This document shows positions 17,427-26,502 of a stretch of DNA of 64,000 nucleotides, piece after piece (position 1 is the first letter of the stretch; every line of letters begins with the position of its first letter). The stretch lies in contig NZ_CP048222.1 in NCBI RefSeq assembly GCF_010119975.1, positions 2,994,501-3,058,500 of the forward strand. The letters run 5' to 3'. The position numbers and the translations under genes were made by a program. Under the pieces are notes generated by a model, which was given only the letters and a program-made list of their open reading frames with translations, searched no databases and was not told the origin of the DNA. The DNA comes from Rhodocytophaga rosea. Its GTDB lineage: Bacteria > Bacteroidota > Bacteroidia > Cytophagales > 172606-1.

Positions 17427-18472
17427 ATGCGTTATATCAAGAAGATTACAGACAAGCAAAAACAAGACTTAGAGAAGATTCATAAAGATAGTAAAAGTTA
17501 TCAGGAACGTAACCGTTGCCAATGTATACTGTTATCCAATCAAGGCTATCAAGTACAGAAGTTAGCAAGCATTTTTCAAGTAAGTCAGTTAAGTATTTAT
17601 AAGTGGTTTGATCGCTTTGAGAAAACAGGTGTGGTAGGGTTAAAGAACCAAAAAGGGAAAGGCAGAAAACCCATCCTTACTACCAGTAATGCTACCCATG
17701 TTGAAGTAGTGGAAAATAGCATAGAGAAAGAAAAACAACAACTTAAATTAGCTAAGCGAGAGATAGAAGCTAAATTAGGCACGGCTATGAGTGAGATGAC
17801 CTTGAAGCGGTTTTTAAAAAAATTGACTACCGATGGAAACGTTTCCGTAAATGGATAAAGCCATTGCAAAACAAAGAAGCATATGAGCAGAAAGTCAAGC
17901 GATTACATGCTTTGCTTTATTTGGCACAGACAGGCAGTATAGATTTATATTTTGGAGACGAATCAGGGTTTTGCCTTACCCCTTGTGTACCTTATGGATG
18001 GATCAAAAAAGGCGAACACGCCCCTATTTTATCCCAAAGAAGTACAAGGATAAATGTATTTGGCTTGTTAAGTACAAATAATGAGTTGCTTACTTATCAG
18101 AAAAGTGGGAGTCTAAACGCTGACTTTATCATTGAATGTGTAGAGGCCTTCTCAACATCTATTTCCAAGTTTACTGTCATAGTCTTAGACAACGCCTCCT
18201 GGCATACATGTGGCCTATGGGAAGTCAAAAAAGAAGAATGGGAACAGAAAGGATTATACATCTTTTTGCTGCCTAAGTATAGTCCTCATCTTAACAGGAT
18301 CGAACGATTTTGGAAGCAGGTGAAATATCATTGGCTCAAAGCCGAAGACTATCTGTCTGTAGAAGCGCTTAAGGAGGCACTTTATACCATCTTTTCAGGA
18401 TTGGGTACTTACTTTAAACTTGATTTTAAAAAACTTGAAGTAGATGAAAATATTATACTTAATTGTGTTTAA
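17427..18472 (+). CDS. IS630 transposase, made by -1 frameshift
   Basis: OrfA (17427-17858) has the winged helix-turn-helix (RCQCILLSNQGYQVQKLASI, then LSIYKWFDRFEKTG). OrfB has the DDE catalytic domain: D in FGDESGF, D in VLDNASWH, E in NRIERFWK. OrfB is in the -1 frame. An A7 run at 17816-17822 in TTAAAAAAATTG allows a -1 slip, after which the frame reads IDYRWKRFRKW, the usual IS630 linker, and continues to 18472. The product would be about 348 residues, a normal length. Without slippage OrfA stops at 17858. Confidence 0.88.
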
Positions 18473-19211
18473 TTACTTAGTAGTTGATGAGTTGAAATTC
18501 TTTAGGATAATTAATTCTAGAATCCTTCAAATCCTAAACCTGCGTCCAAGTTCTACAAAGGCAAGAGTGGATATAATAGAGTCATCATTGGGAAAGGCCT
18601 ATATCTTTAATACTTACTTTCAATCATTTTCCATCTTTAATTTAACCAACACTAATATTGAAGAGGTTAAAACTAATAATGTAACTTGGAATACTACCCT
18701 TAATGAGACAAGTTTAGTTCAAAAGATCGAAATTTTCAGACAGCTAAAGATACAATCTGAGAAAAAAGCTGATAAGGTACAGTCTCTTCAGTTTGAACAA
18801 CTTGAAATGGATGCATATGGGCAAAGTTTAAAACTTAGAAAAGGTGAATGGAAGGAAAAAATTGTATTTCTACTAAGCAAATATACCAATGAATTTGGAC
18901 TGAATTGGTGGCGACCTATGTGGTTGTTATTTGTAACTGCCCTAGTCTTTTTTATAGTAATTGAAACAATCATCTACTACAACTGTTACAATTCTTCTTT
19001 AGAAGAAAACTGGTTTAACTTTGTAATAGTTAATAACTGGGGTAACATATTCTACTTTTTAGACCCGGTTCACAAGTTAGCAGATATTCAATCTGGTCTA
19101 CAAAATTGCAGTATTGCTAAGTCATTAGATTATTTTTCTAGGATATTTTCTGCTTTCTTTATTATTCAAATAATTTCTGCCTTTAGAAAGTATTATAGAA
19201 AATAACATCTT

Positions 19212-19232
19212 AATACCTCAATTTAGGAAATA
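19212..19232 (+). repeat. Degenerate palindrome element, copy 4
   Basis: AATACCT, then CAATTT, then AGGAAAT keeps the left arm and the AGG of the three better copies but has lost full symmetry and the T-run. It lies about 110 bases upstream of the HNH gene at 19339, the same kind of position. Confidence 0.35.
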
Positions 19233-19338
19233 CAGTGCATAATCTTAATAAATTCTAAAACAGAACTATGCAACCTGCGTAATCATTAGAAGAGTATCTC
19301 ATGGATTACCCTATATCTTGATTGAATAATGTGTTCCT

Positions 19339-20343
19339 ATGTATAATTGCTACAATTGTAATATTACATTAAATGAGACCAATAAGTCTGAAGAACATAT
19401 TATACCAAATTCTTTAGGAGGTCAAATAAAATCGTACAATCTACTTTGCCAAAAGTGTAACAGCTATTACGGAGAAACAATTGATAGAGAACTACATGAG
19501 CAAACTGGCCTTTTTAGCGATCTTTTGAACGTAAAACGGGATAGACCGAATCAAAATATTAAAGTAGAATTAAAGGCAAAATCTGGTGAAAGTCACTATT
19601 ATGGACCTAATTTATCGCCTTTTTCAAAACTCTATTTTACACCTCCAGGTAAGACAAAACCCATAGTTTTGTTTGCAAGAAATAGAGATGAAATGCTCAA
19701 ATTAGTAGAAAAGAAAAAGAAAGAGCTTGAAAGTAAAAATTATATTAATTTTTCTTTAAAAGAGTTTACAGAATATCCAGAGGGAGAAGTCAAATATTTT
19801 TCTAATAAACTGTCAAAAGAGGTTGGAACTGTTGGATTTGGAAATAAAGACTTTTTTAGAGCACTATGTAAAATAGCTGTTAATTATTGCTTGTATTGCG
19901 GTGTCGATACAAGTCTTGTTACAAACGCGATAACATTTATTAAAGGGGAGCATACAATTAACTATATTTCTAGATTTTACTATCCTTCTCATTATAAAAT
20001 TCATTCATTAGGTAGCGATGAAGTATCGCACTTGCTATATTTAGTTGGTGATTATAAGAATCAAGTTCTTTACTGTTACATTGAACTTTTTAATGTTCAT
20101 AATGTAATTGTTCTCTTAAATAATGAATACAACGGTCCAGAATTTGAAAAAACTTATTGCTATGATTTAATTAATAGCAGAGAAGTATTGGAAAAAAAGG
20201 TAATTATAAGACTTCATAGACTGCATTTTTTAGATCTTTTAAAGCTTACTAGTAATGATAATGCTTTATATGAGCATGATATGAGGTTAAAAAGATTAAA
20301 TAAAATAATTGAACAGAGGCAAGCAGCATACAAAAAAACATAA
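19339..20343 (+). CDS. HNH endonuclease family protein
   Basis: The protein has 334 residues. The N-terminal 60 residues form an HNH_5-type domain: CYNC, SEEHIIPNSLGG, LLCQKCNSYYGETID, with both CxxC zinc sites and the EHIIP/N core intact. The remaining 270 residues are unrecognised and are probably a specificity or partner domain. Proteins of this layout occur as solitary genes in defence-rich islands, and a role against phage is inference. It is the last gene before the 67-bp repeat unit. Confidence 0.82.
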   Translation: MYNCYNCNITLNETNKSEEHIIPNSLGGQIKSYNLLCQKCNSYYGETIDRELHEQTGLFSDLLNVKRDRPNQNIKVELKAKSGESHYYGPNLSPFSKLYFTPPGKTKPIVLFARNRDEMLKLVEKKKKELESKNYINFSLKEFTEYPEGEVKYFSNKLSKEVGTVGFGNKDFFRALCKIAVNYCLYCGVDTSLVTNAITFIKGEHTINYISRFYYPSHYKIHSLGSDEVSHLLYLVGDYKNQVLYCYIELFNVHNVIVLLNNEYNGPEFEKTYCYDLINSREVLEKKVIIRLHRLHFLDLLKLTSNDNALYEHDMRLKRLNKIIEQRQAAYKKT

Positions 20344-20344
20344 A

Positions 20345-20411
20345 GTGTACCGTCACACGTACGTACAAAACAAAAAATAAGCCTGTAAATATCACATTTA
20401 CAGGCTATTGC
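20345..20411 (+). repeat. 67-bp direct repeat, left copy, with hairpin
   Basis: It starts GTGTACCGT and contains AAACAAAAAATAAGCCTGTAAAT and the hairpin AGCCTGTAAAT/ATTTACAGGCT (20380-20406). The right copy at 21849 matches it with the same internal spacing (35 bases from GTGTACC to the hairpin). It begins right after the HNH stop codon. The hairpin may act as a terminator. The whole may be an attachment-type site. Confidence 0.75.
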
Positions 20412-20613
20412 ATTTAATTATAAGTTAACATCAGCAGGTTACTCATAACTACTTTCAAATAATATAGAAAAAACAATTAGTGAATGATAATTCAAAGAGT
20501 GAAAACTATAAAAAATATTATCATTATATGGTTTACTTTATCTAAGAAAAATAACAAATAATCGAGTAATATTCTTATATTTTATAATATATTTTAATAA
20601 CCTGTTTAATTTT

Positions 20614-21831
20614 ATGAACATGCCAGCCGAAATATTAGAAACTGTTAATGTGGAAACACAATCTAAGGTTGTGTATGCTTCTACAAGTAAGTCAGATAAT
20701 TATAGTAGTGTGGAAAGCATTAGTATAAAAGATCCTTTGACTACTATTAATGATTTAAGGAATTGTATTAATAAACTTATTCCTATAGAGCAGGCTGCAG
20801 ATGAATTTGATTTATTGCACGAACCTCATCCAATAAGTGATGAATCTATAAATGATAGAAAAGAAATTATTAAGCGAAAGAAAAAAATAAAAAAGGAAGA
20901 GATTACAGATTTCGAGACAAAGCAATTATACAAGCTTCTAGATAGTTTAAAACAAGCTGAATATAAAATAAATAACTCTTCATCTAATACTGAACGTTTA
21001 TCTTTATTTGATGATATATTCCATGTTAATTCTCAAGTAGATATTCATATAGCTAGATTAAGAATGCGTTTCCGTAGCCATGCACATGTAAGTGAATTTT
21101 GCATTCCTATTGTAGAAAATATGATTCATAAGATTGAACATAAAGACTTTAAGGATGAAGCAAAAATGTACTTAAATAGCATAATTGTGGAAGGTTCAAA
21201 ATTAAATTTCGATGAATGGACAAAACCTGAATTTGAAGTTTGGTGTGATCGGACTCTTAATATGATTAATATAATGATGGATATGGTTAGAAAACGTATC
21301 GTTGTTGAACAACTCGTTATCAAAGATCGTGAGAAACGTAAATACACTTACCTTATCGTAACAATTTATATTGTAGTATTACTATCGGCTACTACAGGCG
21401 CTATTTATTTTCAAGGACACAATCTTAATCCATTACCTTTAGATAAAGCAAAACTGCCTCTACTTGGTATACCTTGGCCAGTATTATTATGGAGCTTACT
21501 TGGTAGCTTTGCTGCAATGATCCATAGATTAAATAAACAAGCAATTGCTGAACTAGGTAGTATTCATAGATGGTTAATTACAAGACCTATTCAAGGTATC
21601 ATTTTAAGTGCGGCAGTATATATGATGTTAACAGCAGGACTTTTTGTTATTTCCGGAAGCTCAATTGATATGAATAGTGAGCGGACCTGTTCAGTAATTT
21701 TATTTATTAGCTTCTTAGTTGGATTTAGCGATAAGTTTGCTAATAACGTATTTAACACGTTTGTAAAGAATTATTCAACATCAGAAAATGTAAAAGCTAA
21801 TACTTCAAAAGAACCGCTTCAAAATATATAA
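20614..21831 (+). CDS. Hypothetical membrane protein inside a repeat-bounded unit
   Basis: The protein has 405 residues. The first 245 are cytoplasmic and helical, with a basic cluster (KRKKKIKKEE, about 90) and an all-alpha region. Four membrane segments follow: about 247-268 (YLIVTIYIVVLLSATTGAIY), 285-305 (PWPVLLWSLLGSFAAMI), 330-350 and 360-378 (VILFISFLVGFSDKF). The final FLVGFSDKFANNVF resembles the end of uncharacterised membrane proteins with a GFSE/DRF motif. Function is unknown. The gene is the sole content of a 1.5-kb unit between two 67-bp repeats beside tRNA-Arg, which suggests it was acquired as a unit. Confidence 0.6.
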   Translation: MNMPAEILETVNVETQSKVVYASTSKSDNYSSVESISIKDPLTTINDLRNCINKLIPIEQAADEFDLLHEPHPISDESINDRKEIIKRKKKIKKEEITDFETKQLYKLLDSLKQAEYKINNSSSNTERLSLFDDIFHVNSQVDIHIARLRMRFRSHAHVSEFCIPIVENMIHKIEHKDFKDEAKMYLNSIIVEGSKLNFDEWTKPEFEVWCDRTLNMINIMMDMVRKRIVVEQLVIKDREKRKYTYLIVTIYIVVLLSATTGAIYFQGHNLNPLPLDKAKLPLLGIPWPVLLWSLLGSFAAMIHRLNKQAIAELGSIHRWLITRPIQGIILSAAVYMMLTAGLFVISGSSIDMNSERTCSVILFISFLVGFSDKFANNVFNTFVKNYSTSENVKANTSKEPLQNI

Positions 21832-21848
21832 TAAGAAATAACACAATT

Positions 21849-21915
21849 GTGTACCGTAATCTGTACCTACCAAACAAAAAATAAGCCTGTAAATTTCTCA
21901 TTTACAGGCTTATAC
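21849..21915 (+). repeat. 67-bp direct repeat, right copy, with hairpin
   Basis: This matches the repeat at 20345, with AGCCTGTAAAT/ATTTACAGGCT at 21884-21910. It lies 15 bases from the 3' end of the tRNA-Arg gene, exactly where integrative elements have their att site. The period between the copies is 1504 bases. Confidence 0.75.
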
Positions 21916-21929
21916 ATTTATATTTCAGT

Positions 21930-22002
21930 GGACGCGTAGGGAGTCGAACCCCAAACCTTCTGATCCGTAGTCAGATGCTCTATCCAATTGAGCTACGTGT
22001 CC
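21930..22002 (-). tRNA. tRNA-Arg (ACG)
   Basis: The minus strand reads GGACACG, a D-arm AGCTCAATTGGATAGAGC, anticodon stem TCTGA/TCAGA around CTACGGA (anticodon ACG), T-arm GGTTCGACTCC and 3' CGCGTCC. CCA is not encoded. It marks the boundary between the AT-rich island and the higher-GC core, and its 3' end faces the island. Confidence 0.95.
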
Positions 22003-22012
22003 AGGATGGATG

Positions 22013-22020
22013 CAAAAGTA
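22013..22020 (-). promoter_or_regulatory. -7 box of the tRNA-Arg promoter
   Basis: On the minus strand TACTTTTG fits TAnnTTTG and lies 10 bases before the tRNA 5' end, the expected distance for the transcript start. The -33 box is not clear. Confidence 0.5.
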
Positions 22021-22220
22021 AAGGATTCTTTTTATTTATAAAAACATTTACGGCCTCTCTCTTCATTTTTTTCCACAATAGCTTATCATCCCCCTTGGCA
22101 GCTGTAACCCAGGCTATATTTCCCCGTTGACCTCTTGTATCAATAAAGCCATTCTTAAACTTTACTGTTTAAATCAACCCTAAACCTATGAAGCGGGATT
22201 AGCTTCTTATCTAACCATCT

Positions 22221-23375
22221 ATGAAAGCATTAGTATTTCACAAACCCAAAGACGTACGTGTAGAAACCGTAGAAGATCCACGCATTGAAGATAAACGGGA
22301 TGCCATTATCCGGGTTACTTCTACCGCTATTTGTGGTTCTGACCTGCATATTTATAATGGGATGTTTCCGCAGCCACGTAATATGGTATTAGGCCATGAA
22401 TTTATGGGAATTGTAGAAGAAGTAGGCTCCGGCGTTGGAAATATCAAAAAGGGAGACCGGGTAGTAGTCCCTTTCCCTATTGCCTGTGGTCATTGCCATT
22501 TCTGCGATATGGAACTACCTACGCATTGTGAAAACTCGAATCCGCATTACGGACCCGAAGGAGCTTTGTTGAAAGGCAAAGGGGCTGCACTTTTCGGATA
22601 TACCGACCTATATGGAGGGTATAATGGCGGCCAGGCAGAATATGTGCGGGTACCTTATGCAGATTATGGTCCGCGTAAAGTCCCGGATACGCTTACAGAC
22701 GATCAGATTTTATTCATGACCGACATTTTTCCAACCGGCTGGTCAGCCATTGACTGGGCACAATTAAAAGGTGGCGAAACAGTAGCGGTATTTGGATGTG
22801 GGCCTGTAGGGATCATGGCGATGAAATCAGCATGGTTGCAGGGTGCTAAACGGGTGATTGGTATTGATATTCAACCCTACCGCCTGGATATTGCACGTAA
22901 ATCGGCCAGAGTGGAGACGATTAATGCCAAAGAAGCGGATGCCGTTGAAGCCATCCGCGAAATGACCAAAGGGTATGGCGCTGATGTTTGTGTAGATGCG
23001 GTGGGCATGGAAGCCGATCGTTCTGTATTAGAAAAAGCCCTAAATGTCATTCAACTGGAAAAAGGCACTATGAAGGTGCTGGAGCATTGTTTTGATGCCG
23101 TCCGCCGGGGAGGTACTGTAACTGTAGTGGGTGTCTATGGAACGCCTTATGATAATTTCCCGCTACATCAGTGGTTCGATAAAGGCATTAAACTGATGGG
23201 CGGACAAGCCTGGGTGCAACGTTATATAGACAAATTGATCACGCTGGTACAAGATGGCAAAGTAGTTCTCGATGATATTATTACCCACAAAGTCCCTTTA
23301 AGCGAAGCCTCTAAAATGTATGATATCTTTAATAAAAAAGAGGATAACTGCCTGAAAGTAATATTGAAACCCTAG
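22221..23375 (+). CDS. Zinc-dependent alcohol dehydrogenase (MDR family)
   Basis: The protein has 384 residues. It is a medium-chain dehydrogenase that oxidises an alcohol or aldehyde adduct with NAD(P). Catalytic zinc ligands C38 (CGSDLH), H59 and E60 (GHE) and the structural zinc cysteines C89, C92, C95 and C103 are all present. A Rossmann motif GCGPVG lies at about 193. The long insert GPEGALLKGKGAALFGYTDL is typical of the glutathione-dependent formaldehyde dehydrogenase-like subgroup of zinc alcohol dehydrogenases. It is monocistronic and followed by a strong terminator. The substrate cannot be fixed from sequence. Confidence 0.92.
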   Translation: MKALVFHKPKDVRVETVEDPRIEDKRDAIIRVTSTAICGSDLHIYNGMFPQPRNMVLGHEFMGIVEEVGSGVGNIKKGDRVVVPFPIACGHCHFCDMELPTHCENSNPHYGPEGALLKGKGAALFGYTDLYGGYNGGQAEYVRVPYADYGPRKVPDTLTDDQILFMTDIFPTGWSAIDWAQLKGGETVAVFGCGPVGIMAMKSAWLQGAKRVIGIDIQPYRLDIARKSARVETINAKEADAVEAIREMTKGYGADVCVDAVGMEADRSVLEKALNVIQLEKGTMKVLEHCFDAVRRGGTVTVVGVYGTPYDNFPLHQWFDKGIKLMGGQAWVQRYIDKLITLVQDGKVVLDDIITHKVPLSEASKMYDIFNKKEDNCLKVILKP

Positions 23376-23397
23376 TTCAACGTTCATACAAAAAATT

Positions 23398-23440
23398 ACT
23401 CACCAGCAAAAGGTTGTATACCTATTGTTGGTGAGTTTTT
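23398..23440 (+). terminator. Rho-independent terminator after the dehydrogenase
   Basis: ACTCACCA pairs with TGGTGAGT, extended by CAA/TTG with one mismatch, and is followed by five T. Confidence 0.75.
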
Positions 23441-23527
23441 GCATGTAAGGAACTCTACTTACTCATAAATAGTATATTATTGAAAACAAGTTTATATTCA
23501 CTTCAAAATAAACCCCTTCTTCCTGCA

Positions 23528-24766
23528 ATGATTCATTACCAGCATTTTACCTTAGATAACGGATTACAAGTATATGTACATGAAGATCATACCACGCCTA
23601 TTGCAGCTTTAAACATACTTTATAATGTAGGCTCCAGAGATGAGGATGAAAACAAAACCGGTTTTGCTCATTTATTCGAACATTTAATGTTTGGAGGCTC
23701 CAGACATATTCCGGTATATGATGAGCCGTTGCAGCGGGTGGGTGGCGAAAACAATGCCTTTACTTCTCCGGATATTACCAATTACTATATTACGCTTCCG
23801 GCCGTAAATCTGGAAACAGCTTTCTGGCTGGAATCCGACCGGATGTTAAGCTTATCTTTTGATCCTCAGGTGCTGGAAGTACAACGTAAGGTAGTGATTG
23901 AAGAATTTAAGCAGCGGTATTTAAACCAGCCTTATGGAGATGTATGGTTAAAACTCCGGCCACTGGCATATAAAGTGCACCCTTACCGCTGGGCAACCAT
24001 TGGAAAAGATATAAATCATATTGAACGGGCTACGCTGGACGATGTAAAAGATTTCTTCTATAAATATTATCTGCCAACCAATGCCGTAATGGTTGTAGCC
24101 GGGCCAGTAACGGTAGAACAGGTAAAAAGTCTGTGTAAAAAATGGTTTGAGCCAATTCCTGCTGGAAAACCCTATATCCGTCAGTTACCGGCAGAACCAT
24201 TGCAACAAGAAGCCAGATACCTGGAGGTAGAAGCAAATGTACCGCTGGATGGCATTTATAAAGTTTTTCATACACCAGGCAAAAATTCAGATGCTTACTA
24301 CACGGCTGATCTGCTGAGTGATATTCTGGGCCGCAGCAAATCTTCCAGGTTATATGATACATTGGTGAAAGAAGCTAAATTATTCAATTCTATTAATGCT
24401 TATATAAGCGGCTCTGTAGAACCAGGTTTGCTCGTTATTCAGGGGCATCTCAACCAGGGTGTTTCTATTGAAAAAGGAGAGGCGGAAATTAATGCCATTT
24501 TGCAGCAGATTGTAGAAGAGAAAGTACCTGAACTGGAACTGGAAAAAGTAAAAAACCAGGCAGAATCTACGATTGTATTTTCGGAAATAGAACTGTTGAA
24601 CCGGGCGATGAACCTTGCTTTTTATGCCTCATTGGGCAAACCAGAACAGGTAAACCAGGAATCAGAATATATTCAGGCCATTACCCCGGAAAGTTTACAA
24701 ACCATGGCCCGGGAGGTATTGCGGAAAGACAATTCTTCTACTATGTATTACCGGGCTAAAATGTAA
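23528..24766 (+). CDS. M16-family zinc metallopeptidase
   Basis: The protein has 412 residues from the ATG at 23528. A TTG at 23480 would add 16 residues that the family does not need. The inverted zinc motif HLFEH (H48, E51, H52) is preceded by GSRDEDENKTGFA, and the third ligand Glu lies downstream in the VVIEEFKQR region. The C-terminal half is the inactive M16_C domain. There is no signal peptide in this start choice, so it may be cytosolic or periplasmic. These single-unit M16 proteins degrade peptides, often as a pair with a second M16. No partner is adjacent here. Confidence 0.88.
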   Translation: MIHYQHFTLDNGLQVYVHEDHTTPIAALNILYNVGSRDEDENKTGFAHLFEHLMFGGSRHIPVYDEPLQRVGGENNAFTSPDITNYYITLPAVNLETAFWLESDRMLSLSFDPQVLEVQRKVVIEEFKQRYLNQPYGDVWLKLRPLAYKVHPYRWATIGKDINHIERATLDDVKDFFYKYYLPTNAVMVVAGPVTVEQVKSLCKKWFEPIPAGKPYIRQLPAEPLQQEARYLEVEANVPLDGIYKVFHTPGKNSDAYYTADLLSDILGRSKSSRLYDTLVKEAKLFNSINAYISGSVEPGLLVIQGHLNQGVSIEKGEAEINAILQQIVEEKVPELELEKVKNQAESTIVFSEIELLNRAMNLAFYASLGKPEQVNQESEYIQAITPESLQTMAREVLRKDNSSTMYYRAKM

Positions 24767-24861
24767 TTCTATTATTGCAGGCTTCTCCATTCTATATATT
24801 AGCTGAACACCTCAATAATTGGAGTACTATAACCTTTCTATCCCAGTTTTTTTAACAAGAA

Positions 24862-25941
24862 TTAAAATAATTGCGATAGAAATGTTTGTATGCGGTTGGT
24901 TAACTCATGGTTATCACTGGCAATATTAGCATGAGACCTTCCTGGATAAGTATAAAACTCCAATATACTTTCCAATCCTGATTCTTTTAATCTGTTATGT
25001 AGTAAATCTCCTTGCTCGGCTGGCGTTATTGTATCTTCAGCGCCAAAATGAATTTGCGTTTTGGGCAAAGATTCACAGAAAAACAGCGGTGAACTGGCAA
25101 TCATTTTCTGTCGGGTTTCTGTCACAGACTTAGAACCATCCATTAGATCTTGCAGAAACTGACTTTTATAGGTAGGATCATTCTGATGTTTGGCGGTAAG
25201 CCCAATTAAGGCTGTTGGAAAAGCAACACCTACAGCCAGCTTCACTCTTTTATCCCGCTCTGCCATTAATAAAGCTACTGTGCCCCCTCTGCTCCCTCCT
25301 CTTACGGCCACGCTGTTTGCATCTGCCTGAGGAAAATGTGCCTGGATCACATTTAGAAATGCAATCGCATCATCGGTGCCACCATCAAAGGCATCACTAT
25401 GACGTCCTTCAGATGGGGGCGATGAATATTCTTTTCCATTGATAGTCAGAATGAGTGTTTGCCCCCTGAACGCCGGAATGGCATAGATAAATGGAATGGG
25501 GGCTGCTGGAGAAGTATTTATGGTTAAAGTATATTGATTAACCGGATTATCGTTGCTATAGCCATTTAAGAATAAATACACAGGTAAAGGCACTGAAGCA
25601 TTGGGAATAATCAAGGCACCATACTCCCGGTTGTTATTGACCAGGAATGAGACAAACTGTAAAACAGGTCCGTTCTCTGAAAGAGTACTCTTTTGCTCGA
25701 TGCGGAAGCTATTCACAGCTAAATCCCTGTTTTGCCAGTCTAATTTCACGGCTTCAATTTCTGCCAGAGTTGGCGGAGCAAATAATATATTTGTATCTAT
25801 TCCTTTTAAATAGTCATCTTTCTGGCAGGAACTAACTAGTAAACTTATGCACAGAATTAAGAACAAAGTAAGATTGATCTTTGCATCTACCTTAGAGGGA
25901 AAATCAGACATAGCTTTTGAGGATTTATTAGTAGGAGCCAC
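24862..25941 (-). CDS. Lipoprotein alpha/beta hydrolase (prolyl-oligopeptidase type)
   Basis: The protein has 359 residues. LVSSC39 is a lipobox, so it is probably a lipid-anchored envelope protein. ATG at residue 11 is an alternative start that leaves a better signal length. The hydrolase domain shows the nucleophile elbow VRGGSRGGT, an oxyanion-type LFLNGYSN, a D in IHFGAEDTITP and a final H in YPGRSHAN, giving a full Ser-Asp-His triad. It lies opposite to the M16 gene. Ester or peptide substrates are possible. Confidence 0.8.
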   Translation of the reverse strand: MAPTNKSSKAMSDFPSKVDAKINLTLFLILCISLLVSSCQKDDYLKGIDTNILFAPPTLAEIEAVKLDWQNRDLAVNSFRIEQKSTLSENGPVLQFVSFLVNNNREYGALIIPNASVPLPVYLFLNGYSNDNPVNQYTLTINTSPAAPIPFIYAIPAFRGQTLILTINGKEYSSPPSEGRHSDAFDGGTDDAIAFLNVIQAHFPQADANSVAVRGGSRGGTVALLMAERDKRVKLAVGVAFPTALIGLTAKHQNDPTYKSQFLQDLMDGSKSVTETRQKMIASSPLFFCESLPKTQIHFGAEDTITPAEQGDLLHNRLKESGLESILEFYTYPGRSHANIASDNHELTNRIQTFLSQLF

Positions 25942-26012
25942 TGCTTTCCCAATAGGTTGCGTGCACGGTTTAATTTATTTGTATTCGATCCCAAAATTCC
26001 CTAACTAAACTA

Positions 26013-26446
26013 CCATCGTTTAGAGGTCGATGGGTTTTCTTTCGGCTTCTAGCCAATGGTAGTTATTGAGGAAAAGTAAAATCATCTTCAGTTTCAGTGC
26101 TATCTTGGTTTTGAATGTATTCGATAATTACCTCATCTGTTACATTACCCAAAGTTGCTACAAAGTAGCCCCAACCGCATATATGCCATCCCCAAAAAAG
26201 CTTTTGACAAATCCTTATTTTCTGATAACAACTTCTGTAAACTTTTGCTCTTCAAATATTGCACTACCTTACTTATAGCCAGGTGAGGAAGAACTGACAC
26301 AAACAAATCTAGATGATCTTTCGATACATGGCCTTTTAATATCTTTACTTCATGCTCTTTACAAATGCCTCGCAGTAGTTCTTCTACCCACTCTGCTACA
26401 ATACCACTTAGCGCTTTCTTTTCTGCCGATATTTGATAAACAGTAC
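26013..26446 (-). mobile_element. Decayed IS200/IS605-type element
   Basis: A stem CCATCG/CGATGG (26013-26033) marks the left end hairpin, as in IS200/IS605 ends. The minus strand encodes a TnpA-like frame with frameshifts (next entry). The other end is not defined and abuts the decayed IS3 element. Confidence 0.6.
26063..26446 (-). pseudogene. IS200-like transposase TnpA, frameshifted
   Basis: Three frames carry TnpA pieces in order: VLFIKYRQK (26426-26446), then EWVEELLRGICKEHEVKILKG with VSKDHLDLFVSVLP, then WGWHICGWGYFVATLG to a stop at 26063. One frame change lies in a T6 run (AAAGCTTTTTTGGGG). The HUH motif is also altered: HLD stands where the family has H-hydrophobic-H. The start is missing. 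The gene is dead on three counts. Confidence 0.7.
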
Positions 26447-26502
26447 ATTAAGTTAAGGAAAAGAAGGTAACGTATGCAGAAGCTATGAACTTGCTACCTT
26501 AA

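Larger units (their letters stand above)
17376..18477 (+). mobile_element. IS630-family insertion sequence, copy 1 (1102 bp)
   Basis: The ends are imperfect inverted repeats: AGTAA, four variable bases, then ACACAATTAAGTATAA on both sides. TA dinucleotides flank the element (17374-17375 and 18478-18479), the target duplication of the IS630/mariner group. Its predicted proteins are identical to those of the copy at 39352-40453, and the length is the same. It disrupts the pentapeptide-like gene. Confidence 0.93.
16587..19205 (+). pseudogene. Pentapeptide-like membrane protein gene split by IS630
   Basis: The 5' part (16587-17375, 263 codons) encodes a Cys/Phe/Ile-rich solenoid of short repeats (CRFTSVDF, CNFNNISF, CVFRSLSLGD, CTFYIFSIG) typical of pentapeptide-type beta-helices. 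The 3' part (18480-19205, 241 codons) continues the solenoid, then has a coiled linker, the segment KYTNEFGLNWWRP, two membrane helices (about 18915-18990 and 19130-19180) and the tail FFIIQIISAFRKYYRK common in Bacteroidota pentapeptide membrane proteins. Removing the 1102-bp IS and one TA joins codon ATA directly to GTA GTT GAT in frame, giving 504 residues. The insertion thus looks recent. Each half is still open, but the protein is broken as it stands. Confidence 0.85.
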
